A DNA stretch of 64,000 nucleotides from Actinomadura sp. DC4 (GTDB lineage: Bacteria > Actinomycetota > Actinomycetes > Streptosporangiales > Streptosporangiaceae): positions 1-64,000 of the forward strand of contig NZ_JAUEQY010000024.1 of the NCBI RefSeq assembly GCF_030406325.1. Reading direction: 5' to 3'. Both the position numbers and the translations under genes were made by a program. Numbering within the stretch: the first letter of the stretch is position 1; every line of letters begins with the position of its first letter. This document shows, piece after piece, positions 51,537 to 60,875 of this stretch. Below the pieces are notes generated by a model. The model saw only the letters and a program-made list of their open reading frames with translations, searched no databases and was not told the DNA's origin.

Positions 51537-54500
51537 GCGCGGTGGCACGCCGCGCGACAAGGGCGGCTGGGTCCGCCGGATGCTTCCCTTCGTGCTCATG
51601 CAGCGCGGCAGCCTGGTCCGTACGTTCGTGGCGGGCCTGGTCTGGGCGGGCGTCAGCACCACGGTCCCGGTCGTCGAGCGGCACGTCGTCGACGACGTGA
51701 TCCTCGCCTCCAAAGCCCCGCTCACCCCCTGGCTCTCGCTCCTGTTCGCGCTCGGAGTGGTCGGTTTCGTGGCCGCCCGTACGCGCCGGTTCCACTCCTC
51801 CAAGGTCATGCTGGAGGTGAGCTTCGGGCTGCGCGGCGCGATCCACCGCGAACTGCAGCGGCTCGACCTGCAGGCGCACAGCGGGATGGCCACCGGTCAG
51901 CTCGTCTCCCGCGCCAACTCCGACATCAGCCTCGTGCTCACGGTGCTGCGCGTCCTGCCGACGCTGAGCAGCAACCTCGTGCTGATGGTCGCCTCGCTCG
52001 GCGTGATGTTCTACTTCTCGCCGCTGCTCGCCCTGATCAGCCTGGTCATCCTGCCGATGCTGGTCATCGGGGCGTACCGCATGCGCACCCGTCTCTACCC
52101 GGCCACCTGGGACGTCCAGCAGCGCACCGGCGACGTCGCGCAGGTGGTCGACCAGGCGGTGACCGGCGTACGCGTGGTCAAGGGGTTCGGGCAGGAGCGC
52201 CGTGAGTTCGAGCGGCTCGCCGGGTCGGCCTCGGACCTGTACGGCTCCAGCATGCGCTCCATCCGGCTGCAGGCGCGCTACCAGCCGCTGCTCGAGTCGA
52301 TCCCCACGTTCGGGCAGGTCGGTGTGCTCGCCCTGGGGGGCTGGCTCGCCCTGCACGACCGGATCACCGTCGGCACGTTCCTGGCCTTCGCCTCCTACCT
52401 CGTCCTGCTCATCAACCCGGCCCGCCTGATCGCGCGGATGCTCAGCGCCGCTCCGCAGGCGCGGGCCGGCGCGGAGCGCATCTTCGAACTGCTCGACACG
52501 ACGCCCGCGGTGACCGACGCGCCGGACGCCCATGACCTGCCCGAACTGAGGGGCGAGATCTCCTTCGACGCGGTGCGGTTCGGCTTCTGGCGTTCCGAGC
52601 CCGTCCTGGACGGCTTCGACCTGCGGATCGCGCCCGGTGAGGTCGTCGCGCTCGTGGGCGCCTCCGGCTCGGGCAAGTCGACCGCCGCCCTGCTGCTCTC
52701 GCGCTTCCACGACCCGCAGGAGGGGGCCGTACGGATCGACGGTCACGACGTGCGCGACGTCACCCTCACCTCGCTCCGCTCCCAGATCGGCATGGTCTTC
52801 GAAGAGAGCTTCCTGTTCTCCGAGTCCCTGCGCGACAACATCGCGTACGGGCGGCCCGACGCCACCGAAGAGGAGGTCGAGGCGGCGGCGCGGGCGGCGG
52901 AGGCGCACGAGTTCATCACCCGGCTGCCCGAGGGCTATGACACCGTCGTCGGCGAGCGCGGCCTCACACTGTCCGGCGGGCAGCGGCAGCGGGTCGCGCT
53001 GGCCCGCGCCCTGCTCGCCGACCCGCGCATCCTCGTGCTGGACGACGCCACGAGCGCGGTCGACGCCAAGGTCGAGGAGAGCATCCACGCGACGCTGCGG
53101 CGTGTGCTCCACGAGCACACGACACTCCTGGTCGCCCACCGGCGGTCCACGCTGCGGCTCGCCGACCGGATCGCGGTGATGGACGCGGGCCGGGTCGTCG
53201 ACGACGGCACCCACACCGAGCTGATGGCGCGCTGCCCGCTCTACCGCCGGTTGCTGGCGGGGGAGGACGACGACCTGGAGCCGGTGCCGGAACCGACCCC
53301 CGTGGCGGCCCCGCCGGCCGGGCACCGGCCCGGCATGTCCGGCGCGTTCGCCCACGACGACATGCTCGAACGCGTCTCCGCGCTGCCGCCCTCCGACGAC
53401 GTACCGGACGTCGACATCGCCCGCGAGGCGCAGCCCGCGCCGGACTTCTCGCTCTTGAGGTTCCTGCGGCCGTACCGCGCGCCGCTCGGGCTCGGCCTGC
53501 TGCTCGTCGTACTCGAGGCGCTGACCGGCGTCGCCGGGCCGTACCTCTCCCGCGACGGCATCGACGACGGTGTCCTCACCGGCTCTCAGTCCGCGCTGTT
53601 CCGAGCGGCCGGGATCTTCCTCGGCGTGGCGGTCGCGGGGCTGATCATCTCCCGTACGGTCACACTCGTGGCCGGGCGCACCGGCGAACGCCTCATGTAC
53701 GCGCTGCGGATCCGCGTCTGGGCGCAGTTGCAGCGGCTGTCGGTCGACTTCTACGACCGCGAGATGGCCGGGCGCATCATGACGCGGATGACCACCGACG
53801 TGAGCGCGTTCTCCTCGCTGCTGCAGGACGGGCTGATCAGCGCGGTCGCGTCGCTGTTCACGTTCGCGGGCGTCGCGGTGGCGATGGCGCTCATGAGCCC
53901 GGAGCTGACCGGCGTGACCGCGCTCGTGCTCATCCCGCTGCTGATCGCCACGGTGGTGTTCCGGCGGCTGTCGGCGGAGCCGTACCGCGAGGCGCGCGAA
54001 CGCATCGCGGTGGTCAACGCGAGCCTGCAGGAGAGCATGGCGGGCGTACGCGAGTCGCAGGCGTTCACGCAGGAGGGCCGCCGGCACACTGAGTTCAAGC
54101 GCATCACCCGCGGCTACGTCGACGCCCGGCTGGCCGCGCAGCGGCTGATCTCGCTGTACTTCCCCTTCGTCGACTTCCTGTCCGGCGTCGCGGCCGTGCT
54201 CGTCCTGGCGTTCGGCTACCACATGGTGCGCGTCCACTCGCTGACGCCGGGCGAGCTGATCGCCTTCGTGCTCTACGTCAACCTGTTCTTCTCCCCGATC
54301 CAGCAGCTCTCGGAGGTCTTCGACGACTGGCAGCAGGCGCGGGTCTCGATGCTGCGCATCAGCGACCTGATGGCCGTGCCGGTGGCCACCCCGGTGCCCG
54401 AGACGCCGGTCGACCCCGGCCCGCTGACGGGGTCCGTACGGCTGGAGGGCGTGCGTTTCGGTTACCCCGGCATCGAGGAGGAGGCGCTGGCCGGCGTCGA

Positions 54501-55149
54501 CCTGACGATCGAACCAGGGGAGACCGTGGCGCTCGTCGGGGCGACGGGCGCGGGCAAGTCGAGCCTGGTCAAGCTGCTCGCGCGCTTCTACGACCCGCAG
54601 GGCGGCCGGGTCGTCATCGACGGGCACGACCTGCGCGCCCTCGACCTGGACGCCTACCGCCGGCAGCTCGGGTACGTGCCGCAGGAGACGTTCCTGTTCC
54701 GCGGCACCGTGCACGACAACATCGCGTACGGCCGGCCGGACGCCCCGGCGGAGGAGGTCGAGGCGGCGGCGCGCGCGGTCGGCGCGCACGACCTCATCAT
54801 GCGGCTGCCGGGAGGCTACGAGCACGAGATCGCCGAGCGCGGCGCCTCGCTGTCGGCCGGGCAGCGGCAGCTCATCTGCCTGGCCCGCGCCGAGCTCGTG
54901 GACCCGGCGATCCTGCTGCTGGACGAGGCCACCGCCAACCTCGACCTGGCCACGGAGGCCCGGGTCACGCGGGCCATGAACAGCGTCGCGTACGGCCGGA
55001 CGACCGTCCTGATCGCGCATCGCCTGCAGACGGCACGCCACGCCGACCGGATCGTCGTGATGGCGAACGGGCGCGTGGTCGAGGACGGCACCCACGACCA
55101 GCTGTTGCGCGATCGAGGTCAGTACGCCTCCCTGTGGCGAGCCGCCTGA
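51529..55149 (+). CDS. Fused heterodimer-type ABC multidrug exporter
   Basis: Single polypeptide of 1206 residues with two complete half-exporters. Half 1: helices ~20-300 and a nucleotide domain with Walker A GASGSGKST (~377), Q-loop position MVFEESFLF, signature LSGGQRQRVALARAL and Walker B ILVLDDATSAVD (~502). A charged linker (~575-640) follows. Half 2: helices ~645-930, Walker A GATGAGKSS (~1004), Q-loop VPQETFLF, signature LSAGQRQL and Walker B ILLLDEATANLD (~1129). Site 1 has Asp in place of the catalytic Glu and Glu in place of the Q-loop Gln, as in asymmetric exporters. A drug or lipid substrate is inferred. It overlaps MarR. Confidence 0.93.
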   Translation: MTERGGTPRDKGGWVRRMLPFVLMQRGSLVRTFVAGLVWAGVSTTVPVVERHVVDDVILASKAPLTPWLSLLFALGVVGFVAARTRRFHSSKVMLEVSFGLRGAIHRELQRLDLQAHSGMATGQLVSRANSDISLVLTVLRVLPTLSSNLVLMVASLGVMFYFSPLLALISLVILPMLVIGAYRMRTRLYPATWDVQQRTGDVAQVVDQAVTGVRVVKGFGQERREFERLAGSASDLYGSSMRSIRLQARYQPLLESIPTFGQVGVLALGGWLALHDRITVGTFLAFASYLVLLINPARLIARMLSAAPQARAGAERIFELLDTTPAVTDAPDAHDLPELRGEISFDAVRFGFWRSEPVLDGFDLRIAPGEVVALVGASGSGKSTAALLLSRFHDPQEGAVRIDGHDVRDVTLTSLRSQIGMVFEESFLFSESLRDNIAYGRPDATEEEVEAAARAAEAHEFITRLPEGYDTVVGERGLTLSGGQRQRVALARALLADPRILVLDDATSAVDAKVEESIHATLRRVLHEHTTLLVAHRRSTLRLADRIAVMDAGRVVDDGTHTELMARCPLYRRLLAGEDDDLEPVPEPTPVAAPPAGHRPGMSGAFAHDDMLERVSALPPSDDVPDVDIAREAQPAPDFSLLRFLRPYRAPLGLGLLLVVLEALTGVAGPYLSRDGIDDGVLTGSQSALFRAAGIFLGVAVAGLIISRTVTLVAGRTGERLMYALRIRVWAQLQRLSVDFYDREMAGRIMTRMTTDVSAFSSLLQDGLISAVASLFTFAGVAVAMALMSPELTGVTALVLIPLLIATVVFRRLSAEPYREARERIAVVNASLQESMAGVRESQAFTQEGRRHTEFKRITRGYVDARLAAQRLISLYFPFVDFLSGVAAVLVLAFGYHMVRVHSLTPGELIAFVLYVNLFFSPIQQLSEVFDDWQQARVSMLRISDLMAVPVATPVPETPVDPGPLTGSVRLEGVRFGYPGIEEEALAGVDLTIEPGETVALVGATGAGKSSLVKLLARFYDPQGGRVVIDGHDLRALDLDAYRRQLGYVPQETFLFRGTVHDNIAYGRPDAPAEEVEAAARAVGAHDLIMRLPGGYEHEIAERGASLSAGQRQLICLARAELVDPAILLLDEATANLDLATEARVTRAMNSVAYGRTTVLIAHRLQTARHADRIVVMANGRVVEDGTHDQLLRDRGQYASLWRAA

Positions 55150-55165
55150 CGCATAGGCTCGGGGC

Positions 55166-56026
55166 ATGCTGCTGAGCCTGCTGGGTGCGATCGCCGCGGC
55201 TGTCTGCTTCGGCGTGGCGAGCGTCCTGCAAGCGGTCGCGGCGCGGGCGACGGCGGTGGGCGAGGGCGTCGACCCGCGGCTGCTCGTACGCCTCCTGGGC
55301 CGGCTCCCTTTTCTCCTCGGCACGTGCCTTGACCTGCTCGGTTTCGCCGCGGAGCTCGCCGCGCTGCGGTCGCTGCCGCTGTTCGTGGTCCAGGCCGCCA
55401 TCGCGGCCAACCTCGCGGTGACCGCGGTCGTCGCCGTACGCGTCCTGCACGCGCGGCTGAGCGCGGCCGAGTGGACCGCCGTCGCGCTGGTCTGCGCGGG
55501 ACTGGCCCTGCTCGGGCTCTCCGCCGGCCACGAGAGCCCGGCCGACGTCAGCCTGCGGTTCAAGCTCGTGCTCCTCGCGTGCACGGCGGTGGTCGCGGCC
55601 GGGGGCGTCCTCGCCGGGCGGCTGCGCGGGCAGGCGCGCTCCGTCGCGCTGGGGCTGGCGGCCGGGCTCGGCTTCGGTTTCGTCGCGGTCGGCTCGCGGG
55701 TGCTCAAGAGCTTCGCGCCGCTCGACGTGCTGCGCGATCCGGCGACCTACGTCGTGGCGGGCGGGGGCGTCGTGGCGCTGCTGTTCTTCGCGACCGCGCT
55801 GCAGCGCGGCTCGGTGACCACGACGACCGCCGCCGTCGTGGTGGCCGAGACGCTGATGCCGGCCCTGATCGGGATCTTCCTGCTGGGCGACGGCACGCGC
55901 CACGGGTACACCTGGGTGGCCGTGGCCGGTTTCGTCACCGCGGTGGCCGGAACGCTCGCGCTGGCCCGGTTCGGCGAGCCGTCCGCGGAGCCGGAGGGCA
56001 CCGCCGCCGAGTCCGCGACCGAATAA
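55166..56026 (+). CDS. DMT-superfamily transporter
   Basis: Membrane protein of 286 residues with about nine to ten helices in a two-fold repeat. The N-terminus LLSLLGAIAAAVCFGVASVL and TTTTAAVVVAETLMPALIGI are typical of EamA-like DMT proteins in actinobacteria. It lies 16 bp after the exporter gene and may be co-transcribed. Substrate unknown. Confidence 0.82.
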   Translation: MLLSLLGAIAAAVCFGVASVLQAVAARATAVGEGVDPRLLVRLLGRLPFLLGTCLDLLGFAAELAALRSLPLFVVQAAIAANLAVTAVVAVRVLHARLSAAEWTAVALVCAGLALLGLSAGHESPADVSLRFKLVLLACTAVVAAGGVLAGRLRGQARSVALGLAAGLGFGFVAVGSRVLKSFAPLDVLRDPATYVVAGGGVVALLFFATALQRGSVTTTTAAVVVAETLMPALIGIFLLGDGTRHGYTWVAVAGFVTAVAGTLALARFGEPSAEPEGTAAESATE

Positions 56027-56055
56027 TTCGGACGCTCCTCCGGTTACGGTATTAC

Positions 56056-56081
56056 CCGATTACATGGTTGGATCTAATCGG
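56056..56081. promoter_or_regulatory. Inverted repeat over the ribosome site of the LLM gene
   Basis: CCGATTA (56056-56062) and TAATCGG (56075-56081) form 7-bp arms with a 12-nt spacer; the right arm runs into the GGAGGTGA ribosome site before ATG 56091. It could be an operator or a translation-blocking hairpin. Confidence 0.45.
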
Positions 56082-56090
56082 AGGTGACCT

Positions 56091-56969
56091 ATGAAGATCG
56101 GACTTCAGATTCCCGACTTCACCTGGCCGAACGGCCCGTCGCAGCTTGGCTCTGACCTTGCTGAGGTGGTCCGCACGGCCGATTCCGCTGGCTTCGACCG
56201 CATCGCGGTCATGGACCATGTCTTCCAGATCGGGGCCGTCGGCCCGATCGACCACGACATGCTCGAGGCGTACACCACGCTGGGCTTCATCGCGGCGCAC
56301 ACCTCGCGGGCGAAGCTGCTCACCCTGGTGACCGGCGCGGTCTACCGCAGCCCGGGCCTGCTGGCCAAGATCGTGACCACGCTCGACGTGCTGTCCGGCG
56401 GGCGCGCAGAACTCGGCGTCGGCGCGGCCTGGAACGAGGAGGAGTCCCGCGGGCTCGGCCTGTCGTTCCCGCCCGTCGCCGAGCGGTTCGAGCACCTGGA
56501 GGAGACGCTGCAGATCTGCCTCCAGATGTGGGGCGACGGCGAAGGGCCGTACGAGGGCGAGCACCACCGGCTGGAGCGCACGCTCAACGTGCCCCAGTCG
56601 CTCACCCGCCCGCACCCGCCGATCATGATCGGCGGCGGAGGCGAGAAGAAGACGCTGCGGCTCGTCGCGCGGTACGCCCAGTCGAGCAACCTGTTCCCCG
56701 GCCCCGAGGTGGGGCACAAGCTCGACGTCCTGCGCGCCCACTGCGAGGCCGAGGGCCGCGACTACGACGAGATCGAGAAGACCTGCTACTTCGGCTTCGA
56801 CCCCGGAGAAAAGGGCGAGAAGACGGGCGAGATCGTCGACAGCCTCGGCAAGCTCTCGGAGGCGGGCTTCGACGCCGCCATCGGTTTCGTGGCGAACGTC
56901 TCGAAGATCGCCCCGCTGGAGGCGATCGGCAGCGACGTCATCCCCGCGGTGGCCGGTCTCGGCCGATAG
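56091..56969 (+). CDS. LLM-class F420-dependent oxidoreductase
   Basis: TIM-barrel oxidoreductase of 292 residues. Signatures: MKIGLQIPDFTWPNGPSQLG, ADSAGFDRIAVMDHVFQIG, LLTLVTGAVYRSPGLLAKIV, TLDVLSGGRAELGVGAAWNE and PPIMIGGGGEKKTLRLVARY. The family uses F420 (or FMN) to reduce or oxidise varied substrates. A strong GGAGGTGA ribosome site precedes ATG 56091. Confidence 0.9.
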   Translation: MKIGLQIPDFTWPNGPSQLGSDLAEVVRTADSAGFDRIAVMDHVFQIGAVGPIDHDMLEAYTTLGFIAAHTSRAKLLTLVTGAVYRSPGLLAKIVTTLDVLSGGRAELGVGAAWNEEESRGLGLSFPPVAERFEHLEETLQICLQMWGDGEGPYEGEHHRLERTLNVPQSLTRPHPPIMIGGGGEKKTLRLVARYAQSSNLFPGPEVGHKLDVLRAHCEAEGRDYDEIEKTCYFGFDPGEKGEKTGEIVDSLGKLSEAGFDAAIGFVANVSKIAPLEAIGSDVIPAVAGLGR

Positions 56970-57082
56970 GCACGCGGGCCACGGCCTCACAACGTCGCGG
57001 CGGCCTGTGCGCATCCCGTGCAGGCCGCCCGGCGATCGCGAACGAGCTCCGCCGGCGTGGCCGAGTCGGCGAAGATGTGCTC

Positions 57083-58270
57083 ATGCGTTTTGCTGGGGTT
57101 CCTACGATTTTGACGGCCGTTTCTCTCATCCTGGCCGGTGTGACGGCGTGCGAGAGCGGCGATGCCCCCACACGGAGGAAGGGCGGTCCCGCGTCGACAC
57201 CGAGCGGGTCGCACGCCGCGGCCGGGTTCCGGCAGCGGGATCTGATGGTGACCGCCGACTGCGTGCTGGGCGGCAGGTTCGGCGCCGTCGAGGTCACCGG
57301 GTCGGATCCGCAGACCTGGAAACGGCTCGCCCAGGCCACGTTCGCCCTGCCCCCGTCCGCCGTCTTCTCCGGCACCGACAGCAGCCCGGCGATGACCCCG
57401 CTGATCGATCTCTGCCGCCAGCACGCCGGTTCCCAGGACACCGCCTACGACTCCGACCGGCTGGAATGGGTCGTGCCCCGGGTACGGGCTCTGTTCGACC
57501 GCGACTTCACCGAGATGGCGGTCGTGCTGCACGGTTCGGGAGGTGACGGGACACGCGTCGGAGTCGTCGACCGCCAGGGCAGGCTGACCGACCTCACCGG
57601 CGGAGAGGAGTCCCTGGGCAACACCCCGCGCGAGGAGAATGCCGTCATGGCGCCGGACGGTTCGGCCGTCTGGTTCACCTACACGACGTCCGAGGGAAAG
57701 CACCGTATCGGCAGCCGGCCGGTCGGCGGAGGCCACACCCTGACCGACCGAGGGCCGGCCACCGACACGAACCTGCCGCTCGTCCTGGTCGGGGCCCCGC
57801 CGCGCGGCCTGCAGGCAGACATGGTGCACGTCTCCCCGGACGGACGTCGCATGGCCGCCTGGGCCCATGGCGTGGATCAGAACCTCTTCGACGTCCCCGC
57901 CACGTCCACCGCGCTGACCGCCGGAACCGCCGAGCACGCGCGGGCCGTCGACCACTGCTCCGAGGCGGTGGGCTGGACCGGACCGCAGACCCTGCTGTGC
58001 GCCGACGAGGACGCGCATCAGTTCGTCACCGTCGGCGTCGGCACGGGCGCGGCGCCCGGGGCCGCGCTGCTGCCCGCCAACGACAAGGAGAACGAGGGAG
58101 AGGTCGTCTCTCCGGATGGCAGACGCTTCATCTTCGACAGCCACCGGCCGGACGACCCCTACGACGGCTTCATGGGCTTTTACATCGGCGGCACGACACC
58201 GGGAACGCCTCCCCAGAAGCTGACCGCCGAGGCGCTCAGCAGCCAGACGCTCTTCCTGGAGTGGCGCTAG
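57083..58270 (+). CDS. Hypothetical lipoprotein, propeller-like
   Basis: Protein of 395 residues with a lipoprotein signal (TILTAVSLILAGVTAC, Cys near residue 22). The mature part has TolB/WD-like segments: ENAVMAPDGSAVWFTYTTSE, ADMVHVSPDGRRMAAWAHGV and EGEVVSPDGRRFIFDSHRPD. Two Cys (VTADCVLGG and LIDLCRQHAG) may pair. No family name is recognised. ATG 57083 was taken; in-frame GTG 57077 is also possible. The gene ends in a 4-bp overlap (CTAG) with the convergent methyltransferase-like gene. Confidence 0.75.
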   Translation: MRFAGVPTILTAVSLILAGVTACESGDAPTRRKGGPASTPSGSHAAAGFRQRDLMVTADCVLGGRFGAVEVTGSDPQTWKRLAQATFALPPSAVFSGTDSSPAMTPLIDLCRQHAGSQDTAYDSDRLEWVVPRVRALFDRDFTEMAVVLHGSGGDGTRVGVVDRQGRLTDLTGGEESLGNTPREENAVMAPDGSAVWFTYTTSEGKHRIGSRPVGGGHTLTDRGPATDTNLPLVLVGAPPRGLQADMVHVSPDGRRMAAWAHGVDQNLFDVPATSTALTAGTAEHARAVDHCSEAVGWTGPQTLLCADEDAHQFVTVGVGTGAAPGAALLPANDKENEGEVVSPDGRRFIFDSHRPDDPYDGFMGFYIGGTTPGTPPQKLTAEALSSQTLFLEWR

Positions 58271-58806
58271 GCCGACCGGGACTCATAGACCGAGCCGGTG
58301 AACGGCACCGCGCCGCCCACGCCGCGTTCGACCTTGGGCGCCAGCCCGGCCGAAACGGCCCACGCGTCGACCAGGCCCGCAGGCCACGGCGCCTGGCCGC
58401 CCGCCAGCAGCACGACCGTGCCGCCCGGGGTGATCGCGCGGCCCAGCTCGCGCACCGTGTGCCGAGGGAACGGGAACGTCTGCGGATCCAGGCGGCACAC
58501 GAGCACGTCCGTGCCCGAGTCCGGGAACGGCAGGTCGATGCCGATGTCGCCCACGACCGGCACGTACGCGGAGCGCTGGCCCGCACGCCGCAACGCCCGG
58601 CGGCTCGCGCGGGCCCACCGGCGGCCGGGCACGGTGGCCTCGACCGTCACGCCGTCGGCGACCAGGCGGGCGGCGAGGTCCTGCAGATGCGCGCCGACGA
58701 GCTGGACGGTGCCGTTGCCGTTCGCGGCGGCGCCGGCCAGGAGGCTGCCGAGGGCGACTTCGTCGAGCGGGCTGCGCCCGGTCTCGGCCGCGGCCGGGCC
58801 GTTCAC
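58267..58806 (-). CDS. Small Rossmann/methyltransferase-like protein
   Basis: Protein of 179 residues. Segments such as GNGTVQLVGAHLQDLAARLV, VPVVGDIGIDLPFPDSGTDV, LVCRLDPQTFPFPRHTVREL and GGTVVLLAGGQAPW resemble the later part of class I SAM methyltransferases, but the Gly-rich SAM loop is not clear. GTG 58806 overlaps the stop of a 14-codon leader ORF; TTG 58863 upstream in frame is an alternative start. Function unknown. Confidence 0.6.
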   Translation of the reverse strand: MNGPAAAETGRSPLDEVALGSLLAGAAANGNGTVQLVGAHLQDLAARLVADGVTVEATVPGRRWARASRRALRRAGQRSAYVPVVGDIGIDLPFPDSGTDVLVCRLDPQTFPFPRHTVRELGRAITPGGTVVLLAGGQAPWPAGLVDAWAVSAGLAPKVERGVGGAVPFTGSVYESRSA

Positions 58807-58847
58807 CGCGCGGTCACGGGCGCGGCGTAGGGGTGGCGGATGAGCAC
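58803..58847 (-). CDS. 14-codon leader ORF coupled to the methyltransferase-like gene
   Basis: GTG 58847 lies 6 bp after a near-perfect ribosome site AAGGAGG (58860-58854). It reads VLIRHPYAAPVTAR and stops at TGA 58805-58803, overlapping GTG 58806 of the next gene (GTGA). It is either a leader peptide or the true N-terminus separated by a frameshift. Confidence 0.45.
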   Translation of the reverse strand: MLIRHPYAAPVTAR

Positions 58848-59045
58848 CGGGCCCCTCCTTCAAGAATTTTTACCTGCAACTTGCATACGTAGCCTAATAT
58901 GCGCCGATCGCGGCTGCTAGATGGGGTATGTCACCATCGTCGGCGTACATACTGATTCTCCGCCTCCCGGCCGGAGTGGCCTTCCTCCACCGTGCGGTGC
59001 CGCGCCTTACCATTCGGGCAAAGGGGAACCGCCCGGGGGAGCCGC

Positions 59046-60875
59046 ATGACCACCACGCCGATCGCCGACTACGCACTCGTGTCCGACCGGCACTCGGCCG
59101 CCCTGATCGGCCGCGACGGGTCCGCCGACTGGCTGTGCTTCCCGAGGTTCGACAGCCCGGCGGTCTTCGGGCGGCTGCTCGACGAGGACGCCGGCCACTG
59201 GTCGATCCGCCCGTCCGGCCCGTACGAGACCTCCCGGCGCTACGTGCCGCGCACGATGGTGCTGGAGACGACCTTCCGCACCCCTACGGGGGTCCTCGTG
59301 CTCACCGACACGCTGCTGACCGGCCCGGACGACCGGGACCATCGGCTCGGCGCGGGCGTTCCGCACCTACTCGCGCGCCGGGTCGCCTGCACCGAGGGGG
59401 AGGTGCCGGTCGAGGTCGACTACCGGCCCCGGCCCGAGTACGGGCTGGTGGCGCCGATCCTGTCCCGCGTCGACGGCGGGGTGACCGCGCGGGGCGGCGC
59501 CGAGTGGCTCGTGCTGACCAGCCCCGTACCCCTGGAGATCGCCGACTCCGTCGCCCGCGCCGCTTTCCCGGTGCGGGCCGGGCGGGCGCTGCACTTCGGG
59601 CTGCACCGCAGCACGCTGGAGGAGACCCCGGCCCACGTGTGGGACCAGGAGACGCTGGCCGCCCGGCTGGACGGCACGGTCGACGCGTGGCGATCATGGT
59701 CGGCGCTCCACCAGGCGTACGACGGTCCCTGGCGGGAGCTGGTCCACTGCAGCGGCCGGGTGCTGCAGGCGCTGTCGTTCCAGCCGAGCGGGGCGATCGT
59801 GGCCGCCGCGACCACCTCGCTGCCCGAGGGCGCCGGCGGCGAGCGCAACTGGGACTACCGCTACACCTGGGTACGCGACGCGTCGCTGACCATGGGCGCG
59901 CTCTGGGTCGCCGCCTGCCCCGACGAGGCGAACGACTTCTTCGCCTTCCTCACCACCGCCGCGCCCTCCCTGAGCCGTGACCGCGCGCTGCAGATCATGT
60001 TCGGCGTCGGCGGCGAGCACGACCTCAGCGAGCGCACGCTGCCGCACCTGCGCGGCTGGCGCGACAGCCGGCCCGTACGCGTCGGCAACGGCGCGTGGAA
60101 CCAGCGGCAGATCGACGTCTACGGCGAGCTCCTGGACGCCGCGCTCCGCCTGGAGGACCAGCTCGGCGACCTCGACGAGGACGTACGCCGCTTTCTCATC
60201 GCCTGCGCCGACACCGCCGCCGAGCGCTGGACGGAGAAGGACCAGGGCATCTGGGAGGTACGCAGCGACCCGCAGCACTTCCTGTACTCCAAGGTCATGT
60301 GCTGGGTGGCCCTCGACCGCGCGATCGCCCTGGCCGCCCGGCTGGACGCCGCCGACCACGTCGCGGCGTGGCGGAGCGTACGGGAGGAGATCCACGACAC
60401 CGTCCTGCGGGAGGGCTGGAACGAGCGCGCCCGCGCGTTCACGCAGTACTTCGGCTCCGAGGCGCTGGACGCCTCGAACCTCATGCTGCCGATCGTCGGC
60501 TTCCTGCCTCCCGACGACCCGCGCATCCTCGCCACGATCGACGCCGTCGCCGAGCGGCTGACCGACGACGCCGGGCTCGTCTACCGCTACCGGACCGAGG
60601 ACGGCCTGGCGGGCGAGGAGGGCACGTTCCTGCTGTGCACGTTCTGGCTGGCGCAGGCCCTCGCCCTGTCCGGGCAGGTCGACCGGGCGAGAGCGGCCTT
60701 CGAACGCGCGGCGGCCTACGCCAACGACCTCGGCCTGCTCGCCGAGGAGGTCGACCCGGAGACCGGCGAACTCCTCGGCAACTTCCCCCAGGCCTTCAGC
60801 CACATCGGCCTGGTCAACGCCGCCTGGGCCATCGACCAGGCCCTAACACGCACCGTCGACCGAGAACTCACCTGA
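59046..60875 (+). CDS. GH15-family glucoamylase/trehalase-like protein
   Basis: Cytoplasmic protein of 609 residues. It starts IADYALVSDRHSAALIGRDG with SADWLCFPRFDSPAVFGRLL, the common N-terminal beta domain. The GH15 barrel has GERNWDYRYTWVRDASLTMG, DVYGELLDAALRLEDQ, and the acid residues in KDQGIWEVRSDPQHFLYSKV and LAGEEGTFLLCTFWLAQALA. Actinobacterial members include trehalases and glucan glucohydrolases; the choice is not resolved. ATG 59046 has GGGGGAG upstream. The 3' end overlaps the convergent HxlR gene by 33 bp. Confidence 0.9.
   Translation: MTTTPIADYALVSDRHSAALIGRDGSADWLCFPRFDSPAVFGRLLDEDAGHWSIRPSGPYETSRRYVPRTMVLETTFRTPTGVLVLTDTLLTGPDDRDHRLGAGVPHLLARRVACTEGEVPVEVDYRPRPEYGLVAPILSRVDGGVTARGGAEWLVLTSPVPLEIADSVARAAFPVRAGRALHFGLHRSTLEETPAHVWDQETLAARLDGTVDAWRSWSALHQAYDGPWRELVHCSGRVLQALSFQPSGAIVAAATTSLPEGAGGERNWDYRYTWVRDASLTMGALWVAACPDEANDFFAFLTTAAPSLSRDRALQIMFGVGGEHDLSERTLPHLRGWRDSRPVRVGNGAWNQRQIDVYGELLDAALRLEDQLGDLDEDVRRFLIACADTAAERWTEKDQGIWEVRSDPQHFLYSKVMCWVALDRAIALAARLDAADHVAAWRSVREEIHDTVLREGWNERARAFTQYFGSEALDASNLMLPIVGFLPPDDPRILATIDAVAERLTDDAGLVYRYRTEDGLAGEEGTFLLCTFWLAQALALSGQVDRARAAFERAAAYANDLGLLAEEVDPETGELLGNFPQAFSHIGLVNAAWAIDQALTRTVDRELT

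Noticed and set aside
51469-55707. An open frame of 1412 codons on the minus strand opposite the ABC exporter
   Set aside because: It is the antisense shadow of a high-GC gene; the product is Arg/Asp/Gln-rich and repetitive with no domain, while the plus strand has complete ABC motifs.
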